NCBI GenBank assembly: GCA_005788935.1
Contig: SYAK01000047.1
Coordinates: forward strand, 1-14,375
Length of the DNA stretch: 14,375 bases
Direction of reading: 5' to 3'
DNA from: Pseudomonadota bacterium
Lineage (GTDB): Bacteria > Myxococcota > UBA9042 > PHBI01
The notes beneath the pieces are model-generated. The model saw only the letters and a list, made by a program, of their open reading frames with translations. It was not told the DNA's origin and did not search any database. Numbering within the stretch: position 1 is the stretch's first letter; the number at the start of each line of letters is the position of its first letter. The translations under genes were made by a program, and so were the position numbers. Shown in pieces: positions 9,264 to 14,375 of the stretch.

Positions 9264-9272
9264 ACCACGCAT

Positions 9273-9301
9273 GTTCTACCATGGTCACCCGAACGGTGAA
9301 A
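9273..9301 (-). promoter_or_regulatory. Candidate prkA promoter with internal operator-like palindrome
   Basis: On the minus strand TTTCAC (9301-9296) and TAGAAC (9278-9273) are 17 nt apart, and TGG precedes the second box (an extended -10 pattern). The -35 is poor. Between the boxes lies TCACC-CGAAC-GGTGA (9285-9299), a perfect 5+5 inverted repeat in a locally AT-richer patch, well placed for a repressor. No sigma54 consensus (TGGCAC-N5-TTGC) was found in the leader. A TSS near 9266 would give a ~105-nt leader. Confidence 0.3.
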
Positions 9302-9446
9302 CAAAGCCCCTGCGATTTCCCTGCCCGACTCGGCGCGGTGCGACGGTGCGGCAGGGTCGCGTGGCCAGCGGGCCTCGCAGGCCGAGGCTCGGGGCTGGCG
9401 GAGGGCGGGGCCCTCGTGCATCATCGCGGCGTGCAGCCGCAGCGAG

Positions 9447-9465
9447 GGATCCCGCGACGGGATCC
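9447..9465. repeat. Perfect 7-bp inverted repeat in the pgi leader
   Basis: GGATCCC-GCGAC-GGGATCC, 45 nt before the pgi start. Together with GGCCT-CGC-AGGCC just upstream (9371-9383) it makes the pgi side of the divergent region hairpin-rich. The remainder of 9302-9446 shows no clear promoter boxes by eye. Confidence 0.4.
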
Positions 9466-9496
9466 TCTGGCTGGCGGCACGCGAGATGACGGCTTC

Positions 9497-9503
9497 GGAG
9501 GAG
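9497..9503 (+). promoter_or_regulatory. Ribosome binding site that sets the pgi start
   Basis: GGAGGAG lies exactly 6 nt before ATG 9510, a near-ideal Shine-Dalgarno. An in-frame ATG at 9486 would place this sequence inside the gene and has no comparable site, so the start at 9510 is preferred. Confidence 0.7.
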
Positions 9504-9509
9504 ACCGCG

Positions 9510-11054
9510 ATGACGCTGCCGACCTACTGGGAGAAGACGATCCACGCCCTGCGCGCGCGGGTGTCTCTGGACCTGCGCTGGATGGGGCTCGACCTGGAGC
9601 TCGACGCGCGGTTGGCCCCCGAGCTCGGGCGGGCGTTTGCGGATCTGGCAGCCCTCGAGGCGGGCGAGGTGGCGAATCTGGATGAGGGGCGCATGGTCGG
9701 CCACTACTGGCTGCGGGCGCCACATCTCGCGCCGCGCGGGCTCGGTGCGGAGATCGAGGCGGCGCTTCGCGGCATTCGAAAGTTTGCGGCCGAGACCCTC
9801 GAAGCCAAGGCGTTCGACAGGCTGCTCGTCGTCGGCATCGGCGGGTCGGCCCTCGGCCCGGACTTTCTCGCCGACGCGCTCGGCGACCGCACCCGTGGCC
9901 TGACGGTGCTTTTTGCGGACAATACCGACCCCGATGGGCTGGATCGCGTCATCGCGCGCGCGGCGCCGCTCGGGCGGACGCTCGTCGCGGTCATCTCGAA
10001 GTCGGGGACGACGCCCGAGACCTTCAACGGGATGATTGCAGTTCAAAAGGCCTATGAGGGGGCCGGGCTTGATTTCACGCGGCACGCGGTCGCCATCACG
10101 ATGGAGGGGAGCTTCCTGCATCGCCTCGCGTCGGGCTGGCGGGCGCGCTTCCCGATGTGGGACTGGGTCGGCGGGCGGACCTCGGTGACGGGGGCGGTCG
10201 GGCTCTTGCCGTGCGCGCTCGCGGGCGTCGACATCGATGGGCTGCTCGCGGGGGCAGGTGCCATGGACGCGCTGACGCGGGTGCCGAACGCGGCCGACAA
10301 CCCGGCCGCGCTGCTGGCGCTGGCGTGGTTCGGAGCGGGCCGCGGGCGCGGCGAGCGGGCGATGGTGATGCTGCCCTACAAGGACCGGCTGCTGCTCCTG
10401 TCGCGCTATCTCCAGCAACTCGTCATGGAGTCCCTCGGCAAGCGGCTCGATCGGCAGGGCCGCGAGGTGCTGCAGGGGTTGACGGTCTACGGCAACAAGG
10501 GCTCAACCGACCAGCACGCCTACGTCCAGCAGCTGCGCGAGGGGCGCAGCGACTTCTTCGCGACGTTCATCGAGGTCCTTGATGACGGCGACGCGCGCGG
10601 GTCGGCGGGCCTCGACGTGAAGCCTGGCGAGCGCATCGGGGACTACCTGTCGGGGTTTCTGGCGGGGACGCGGACGGCGCTGTCCGACATGGGGCGGCCG
10701 TCGCTGACGCTGACCTTCGAGCGGCTCGATGCGCCCGCGGTCGGGGCGCTCGTCGCGCTCTACGAGCGGGCGGTCTCGATCTACGCGAGCCTCATCGACG
10801 TCAACGCCTACCATCAGCCCGGTGTCGAGGCGGGCAAGGTCGCGGCTGGCCAGCTGTTGAAGCTGCAGGCGTCGCTGCTCGCGCGCCTCGCCGACGGTGG
10901 ACGCGGCACAGCCGACGAGCTCGCGGCGACCTGTGGCGGGTCGGACCCGCGCGACGTGTTCCACATCCTGCGACACCTCGCGGCGACCGGGCGGGCCGTC
11001 AGCGTGGGTGACGGGCTGGGTCGGGTGTTCACGGGGGCGGCCGGGCGCGGCTGA
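9510..11054 (+). CDS. pgi: Glucose-6-phosphate isomerase
   Basis: Encodes 514 aa and interconverts glucose-6-phosphate and fructose-6-phosphate in the cytoplasm. Two SIS sugar-phosphate folds are evident: [18 protein letters not shown] (107-124) and the phosphate loop [12 protein letters not shown] (161-172). PGI catalytic residues are in place: E307 ([10 protein letters not shown]), H336 in the signature [19 protein letters not shown] (327-345) and K443 (HQPGVEAGK). After the SIS region, residues ~450-514 form a winged-helix-like tail ([12 protein letters not shown] ... DELAATCGG ... [14 protein letters not shown]). A comparable tail occurs in one branch of bacterial and cyanobacterial PGIs. 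The start is fixed by GGAGGAG upstream. It is followed after 240 nt by a polysaccharide synthase gene on the same strand, so it may supply hexose-phosphate to that pathway, although a housekeeping role is sufficient. Confidence 0.97.
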   Translation: MTLPTYWEKTIHALRARVSLDLRWMGLDLELDARLAPELGRAFADLAALEAGEVANLDEGRMVGHYWLRAPHLAPRGLGAEIEAALRGIRKFAAETLEAKAFDRLLVVGIGGSALGPDFLADALGDRTRGLTVLFADNTDPDGLDRVIARAAPLGRTLVAVISKSGTTPETFNGMIAVQKAYEGAGLDFTRHAVAITMEGSFLHRLASGWRARFPMWDWVGGRTSVTGAVGLLPCALAGVDIDGLLAGAGAMDALTRVPNAADNPAALLALAWFGAGRGRGERAMVMLPYKDRLLLLSRYLQQLVMESLGKRLDRQGREVLQGLTVYGNKGSTDQHAYVQQLREGRSDFFATFIEVLDDGDARGSAGLDVKPGERIGDYLSGFLAGTRTALSDMGRPSLTLTFERLDAPAVGALVALYERAVSIYASLIDVNAYHQPGVEAGKVAAGQLLKLQASLLARLADGGRGTADELAATCGGSDPRDVFHILRHLAATGRAVSVGDGLGRVFTGAAGRG

Positions 11055-11073
11055 CGTCGCCGCATGGCGCCGA

Positions 11074-11143
11074 GCCGGGTCCGCTCGACCGTCGGGCCGA
11101 CCGTCCGGCGCGCACGCCTCGGGACCTGCCGGAGGGACCCGGC
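11074..11143. repeat. Long inverted repeat after pgi (possible transcription barrier)
   Basis: GCCGGGTCC (11074-11082) and GGACCCGGC (11135-11143) are perfect 9-bp arms around a 52-nt insert that itself contains the small palindrome GTCGG-G-CCGAC. It starts 20 nt after the pgi stop. No U-tract follows, so an intrinsic terminator is not shown. It may still separate pgi from the next gene. Confidence 0.3.
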
Positions 11144-11249
11144 GCCTCGTCCGCCGTGAAGACGTGTCCCTCGGGCCACAGCCCCCGCGACGGGGTCGTG
11201 TCGGGCCCGAAGGCGCCAGACCAGCGACGCACCGACGTGCACCTTCGAC

Positions 11250-11280
11250 CACGGAGGCTTGCCGCGAAACGCGGGCCGTG
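11250..11280 (+). promoter_or_regulatory. Leader hairpin just upstream of the GT2-GH16 start
   Basis: CACGG (11250-11254) pairs with CCGTG (11276-11280), enclosing the inner hairpin CCGCG-AAA-CGCGG (11262-11274). It ends directly before the likely Shine-Dalgarno GAGG (11282-11285), 15 nt before ATG 11295, so it could modulate translation. The rest of 11055-11294 holds no credible gene or clear promoter. Confidence 0.35.
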
Positions 11281-11294
11281 CGAGGTCGCGCCGC

Positions 11295-14057
11295 ATGGAG
11301 ATCGCTGTCGCGCTGTCCGTCGCGTTGACGCTCGCGCTCGCGCTGTACGCCGCGGGGCTCGGGGCGGCCGCGCTGTCGTTCCTCGTGGGGCGGCTCTGGG
11401 GCCGGACGCGCGACCCGGAAGCGGCGTCCGATGAAGGCGCGAGCGGCGTCACGGTCCTCGTGCCAGCGCGCGACGAGGGGGCGATGGCGCTGCGCGTGGT
11501 CCGCTCGCTGTTCGATCAGGACACGGCGCAGGCGGTGCACGTCGTGCTGCTCTTCGCGGATCGGTCGGACACGTCGTGGCCGCTGCTCGTGTCGGCCTTC
11601 CCCCGTACCGGCGGCGCGACGACGTCTGATGGCGACACGGCCCTCCTCTACGCGGGTCATGGCGGGCACGCGGGGCCGCGCAGCCTGACCGTCGGCTTCA
11701 CGGGACGCGGCGCCAAGGCCGACAAGCTCAACTGGGCCCTTGGGCGCGTGACCACGCCCTGCGTGGCGGTCCTCGACTGCGACCACCAGGCCCACGCCGA
11801 CTGGCTCCGCCGCGCGACGCACCGCATGCAGACCACGCAGGCCCCAGTCGTTCAGGGCCGACGCCACGGGATGTCGGCGGGCGGGCTCTGCGCGCTGTGG
11901 GACTCGCTCCACCAGCACGTCGGCTGCGAGGTATTCAATACGGTCTTTGCACAACATGATCTGTCGACGTTCGTCACCGGGACGACCTTCGTGGCCGAGA
12001 CGGCGCTGCTGATGCGTCTCCCGCTACGTCCATGCTTGACGGAAGATACCGACCTCTCGTACCGCCTCTTCCTGAGCGGGGTCCGTGTCGCCCATGAGCC
12101 TGTCGGCGGGTCGGACGAAGAGGTCTCGCCCGATCTGTACAGCTTCCTCGCGCGCCGTCGGCGCTGGGCCCACGGCCACACCGAGGCCTTCCTGCGGCAC
12201 GCCGCAGGCCTTTGGCGAGCGCCGCTGCGCTGGCGCGACCGGGTTCAGCTCGTGTTTCACGGATTGCATTACCTGACCGCCGCTGCGGTCCTCCTGCTCC
12301 ACCTGCTGCTCGGCGGGATGGTCGCCCACGCGCTGCCAGCGGCCGCGACCGCACTCGGGGCTGGCGTCGGGCTCCTGGCGGCGACGGCGGTGTCCCGGAC
12401 GCAGCGTATCGGCGGCTGGCGCACGCGGGCGTCCGAGGTGGCGATCCTCTGGGCGTGGTTCGCCCCGACGGGCGTGCTCGCTGTCAACGCGGCGGTCTCG
12501 GGACTGCTCGGCGACAGCGTCCGCCTCTCGCCACCCTGGCCCGAGCCGGCCCTGACGCTCGGGCTGCTCGCACTCGCGACCCCGCTGGCCCTGCTCCTCG
12601 TGGGGCTCGCGGGCTTCAGGCAGCTGACGCCGATGACCGCGCTCGTCGTGACGCTGACCTGGCCGCTCGCCTTCATGCTCGACGTCGCGGGCGCGCTGCT
12701 CGGGCTCGGCGACTGGCTCGCGGGCCGCCATCAGTGGCAGGCCGTGGCGCGCGCGTCGACCGACGTGGCGACCGCCCCACCCGCCCGCGCGGACGCCGAG
12801 ATGGCCACGGCGGTCGATGCGTCCGCGCCTGTCCTGGCGCTTGCGGGCGAATCAGGCGGCGCCACGCCAGCGGCGGCGTGGCGCCCCGTCGCACCGGACG
12901 GGGGCGCGACCGACACCACCGCCGCCACCCGTGACGCGCTCACCCCGGTCATCGACATCCCCGCGAGCTGGCGCCTGCCAGCCTTCGGCCCCCGCCTCGG
13001 GAGGGTTCTCCGCATGGCGCTTCCACACCCCGCGAGGCCCCGCGGCCTCATCCTCTGGCTCGCCCTCCTCGCGGCCCTCGTCGGCCTCTTCGGCTGGAGC
13101 CGCGCCTCGCGCCTCACGGTCGCGCCCGCCCCGTGCGCACCCCTCCCCCACGACAGCGACCCGTGGATCGTCCGACCCGAGCGCATCCCGGGCTACTGCG
13201 AGACGCCAGCGCCGCCCGAGGGCGAGCGCTGGTCCCGCCCGCGGAGCGCCTTCACACCCGCCTGGACCGACCCACTGGCCCCGATCGACCTCGGTCGCTG
13301 GGAGCGCCTCGCCTCGACATTCGACTGCAACCTGGCCCGCTTCGTCCCCGACAACGTCGCCCCAGCCGCCGACGGCGCAAGCCTCGCGCTGACGCTGCGG
13401 GCCCAGGCGACGGCCGATCGCGCCCTCACGGCGGGGGCGATCGCGACCCACGGTGACCATCTGTACGGACGGTTCGAGGTGACGCTGAAGGCCGCCCGCG
13501 GCGACGGCCTCATCACGGCCTTCTTTCTGCACCGTCGCGATCCCTGGCAGGAGATCGACGTGGAGCTCCTCGGCCGCGACCCGACGAAGCTGCTCGCGAA
13601 CGTCTACGCCAACCCGGGCATCGCAGGAGACACGTACAATCATGGTTTTGCGGGGACGCCGGTGCTGATCGACCTCGGCTTCGACGCATCACGCGACTTC
13701 CACCGCTACGCCCTCGAGTGGGACGTCGACGAGGTGCGCTGGCTCGTCGACGGCCGCCTCGTCCATCGCCGCCGCGCGGGCCGCCCGACGCCCATCCCGA
13801 ACCTGCCGATGCGGCTCCACGCGAACCTCTGGGCGAACTGTTCCGAGGCCCTCGTCGGGCGCCTCTCGACCGCCGCCCTGCCCGCCACCGCAACGCTGCG
13901 CGACGTGACCGTGTCGGGCGCCGCCCCGAGCAGCCTGCAGGCCCTGCTCGGGCTCTTCGACGGCGTCCTCTCCGACGGGCCCGACGGCCCGCGCGTGCCC
14001 CCTGTCTTCTGGCAGGACGAGGCCGAGTGGCTGCAACGGGGGCGTCTTGGGCGCTGA
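11295..14057 (+). CDS. GT2 polysaccharide synthase fused to a lichenase-like GH16 domain
   Basis: Encodes 920 aa. Residues 3-32 form a membrane helix. Residues 50-315 are a processive-type GT2 domain: TVLVPARDEG, first Asp in DRSD (89-92), D161-C-D163 (VLDCDHQAHADW), T249-E-D251 (LTEDTDLSYRL) and R287-RRR-W291, matching the (Q/R)xxRW motif of cellulose, curdlan and hyaluronan synthases. A cluster of hydrophobic helices spans ~320-475, ending WLAGRHQWQAVAR. Residues 478-584 are an Ala/Pro-rich linker that becomes strongly basic before a last helix at 585-602. Residues ~655-875 are GH16, with FDC, LYGRFEVTLKAARGDGLITA, the catalytic E753-I-D755-V-E757 (DPWQEIDVELLG), FHRYALEW and LHANLWANCSEALVG, all aligning by eye to Bacillus lichenases. 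Four Cys (614, 635, 678, 849) lie after the last helix, fitting an oxidising periplasmic location. ATG 11295 has GAGG upstream. An in-frame TTG at 11259 is less likely. The product is probably a beta-glucan, with linkage unknown. Confidence 0.93.
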   Translation: MEIAVALSVALTLALALYAAGLGAAALSFLVGRLWGRTRDPEAASDEGASGVTVLVPARDEGAMALRVVRSLFDQDTAQAVHVVLLFADRSDTSWPLLVSAFPRTGGATTSDGDTALLYAGHGGHAGPRSLTVGFTGRGAKADKLNWALGRVTTPCVAVLDCDHQAHADWLRRATHRMQTTQAPVVQGRRHGMSAGGLCALWDSLHQHVGCEVFNTVFAQHDLSTFVTGTTFVAETALLMRLPLRPCLTEDTDLSYRLFLSGVRVAHEPVGGSDEEVSPDLYSFLARRRRWAHGHTEAFLRHAAGLWRAPLRWRDRVQLVFHGLHYLTAAAVLLLHLLLGGMVAHALPAAATALGAGVGLLAATAVSRTQRIGGWRTRASEVAILWAWFAPTGVLAVNAAVSGLLGDSVRLSPPWPEPALTLGLLALATPLALLLVGLAGFRQLTPMTALVVTLTWPLAFMLDVAGALLGLGDWLAGRHQWQAVARASTDVATAPPARADAEMATAVDASAPVLALAGESGGATPAAAWRPVAPDGGATDTTAATRDALTPVIDIPASWRLPAFGPRLGRVLRMALPHPARPRGLILWLALLAALVGLFGWSRASRLTVAPAPCAPLPHDSDPWIVRPERIPGYCETPAPPEGERWSRPRSAFTPAWTDPLAPIDLGRWERLASTFDCNLARFVPDNVAPAADGASLALTLRAQATADRALTAGAIATHGDHLYGRFEVTLKAARGDGLITAFFLHRRDPWQEIDVELLGRDPTKLLANVYANPGIAGDTYNHGFAGTPVLIDLGFDASRDFHRYALEWDVDEVRWLVDGRLVHRRRAGRPTPIPNLPMRLHANLWANCSEALVGRLSTAALPATATLRDVTVSGAAPSSLQALLGLFDGVLSDGPDGPRVPPVFWQDEAEWLQRGRLGR

Positions 14058-14073
14058 GGCACGGGGCGGGTCG

Positions 14074-14094
14074 GTCGGGGTCGCGTCGGGGTCG
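14074..14094. repeat. Two-copy 11-bp tandem repeat
   Basis: GTCGGGGTCGC followed by GTCGGGGTCGA, shortly after the stop of the synthase gene. It is too short to assign a role. Confidence 0.4.
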
Positions 14095-14102
14095 ATCGGG
14101 CA

Positions 14103-14232
14103 CCCTGACCTTCGGGCGGCGCGCGCCCTCGGTCGCGCACTTCAGCGGCGCGCACTGTGACAGTCGTTTCAGATCATGTATTTGCCTTTTTGACACAGCT
14201 GCCATTCTGACAAGCCGACCCGAAGGTCAGGG
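14103..14232. repeat. 130-bp segment bounded by 14-bp perfect inverted repeats
   Basis: CCCTGACCTTCGGG (14103-14116) and its exact complement CCCGAAGGTCAGGG (14219-14232) enclose 102 bp. The right part of this interior (about 14166-14214) is clearly AT-richer than its surroundings and carries three TGACA words (14158, 14191, 14208) and an ACTGT-G-ACAGT palindrome (14154-14164). The right arm contains the stop codon of the minus-strand gene and, read on that strand, forms GACC-UUCG-GGUC, a UUCG tetraloop hairpin. Options are a miniature terminal-inverted-repeat element or a bidirectional termination structure. No target-site duplication is evident. Confidence 0.5.
14123..14170 (+). repeat. Intergenic repeat block, copy B
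   Basis: The partner of the block at 2144-2183: GCGCC, CGGTCGC, CAC, GGCG, GTGACA and CAGTCGTTTC in the same order, sharing ACAGTCGTTTC exactly (14160-14170). It lies inside the 14-bp inverted-repeat segment. Confidence 0.3.
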
Positions 14233-14375
14233 GTCGAAGCGCCAGCAGCTGACGTGCAGGGTGTCGAGGATCGGGACAGGCGGCCGACCACGGGCGTGCG
14301 TCAGCGCGTCGTACAGCTGCGGGACGGGCCCGAAGAGGAAGACGGGGCGGTCGGCGGGCAGCCCGGTGTCGACCC
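14227..14375 (-). CDS. C-terminal fragment of an unidentified protein
   Basis: The frame is open from the right edge of the window and ends at TGA (complement of 14227-14229). The last 48 residues are visible, including DRPVFLFGPVPQLYDALTHA and the end LHVSCWRFDP. Third codon positions are almost all G or C, and the residue mix is protein-like, so I take it as the real 3' end of a longer gene that starts outside the window. It is convergent with the synthase gene. No family can be named from this fragment. Confidence 0.6.
   Translation of the reverse strand, partial: VDTGLPADRPVFLFGPVPQLYDALTHARGRPPVPILDTLHVSCWRFDP

Noticed and set aside
9285..10418. 377-codon minus-strand open frame opposite pgi
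   Set aside because: It is antisense to an unmistakable Pgi, with low-complexity Arg/Pro/Gly composition.
11259..11294. Upstream TTG start for the GT2-GH16 gene
   Set aside because: GGAGG lies only one base before it, too close to work, and the added residues are just basic. ATG 11295 leads directly into the membrane helix.
14195..14215. Possible sigma54 promoter on the minus strand (TGGCAG...)
   Set aside because: The -12 TTGC element is missing at the right spacing and the promoter would point away from any gene start.

Overview
The window is a GC-rich stretch of bacterial chromosome. The best guess is Myxococcota or a related deltaproteobacterial lineage such as Bradymonadota. That rests on an AgmX/PglI-type, TonB-like C-terminus in the first gene, strong G/C third-position codon bias, and lichenase-like and SpoVR-operon genes of the kind found in such genomes. 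No rRNA, tRNA, CRISPR array, integrase or transposase is visible. The taxonomic call is inference.

Layout. (1) Positions 1-2047, plus strand: the 3' part of a single-pass membrane protein with a TonB/AgmX-like periplasmic end, then a 211-aa secreted protein of unknown function, then a doubtful short membrane ORF. (2) Positions 2048-2326: a gene-free, hairpin-dense stretch. Its three best stems contain G-U pairs only if the plus strand is transcribed, so it is a candidate structured RNA. (3) Positions 9160-2327, minus strand: a six-gene run, prkA (AAA+ kinase/protease-like), yeaH (DUF444, von Willebrand A), spoVR, a GT2 glycosyltransferase with a C-terminal nucleotide-binding-like domain, a CPBP (CAAX-type) intramembrane protease and a small two-helix membrane protein. 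The first three are the well-known stationary-phase/sporulation-associated PrkA-YeaH-SpoVR trio. The GT2 gene follows spoVR by 6 nt. The protease and the small membrane gene overlap as GTGA. (4) Positions 9161-9509: a divergent promoter region with several perfect inverted repeats. (5) Positions 9510-14057, plus strand: pgi (glucose-6-phosphate isomerase), then a 920-aa protein fusing a membrane-bound processive-type GT2 synthase to a membrane-anchored, lichenase-like GH16 domain. (6) Positions 14058-14226: a convergent intergenic region with a 130-bp, AT-richer segment bounded by 14-bp perfect inverted repeats, one of which supplies the stop codon of the last, partial minus-strand gene.

How the genes may work together. 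PrkA, YeaH and SpoVR are thought to act together under starvation or differentiation. Placing a glycosyltransferase directly behind them links that module to an envelope or spore-coat glycan, which is inference. The plus-strand pair joins hexose-phosphate interconversion to a polymer synthase carrying its own glucanase-like domain. It looks like a one-polypeptide synthase plus trimming or transglycosylating enzyme for an exported beta-glucan, and it is the most interesting object here.
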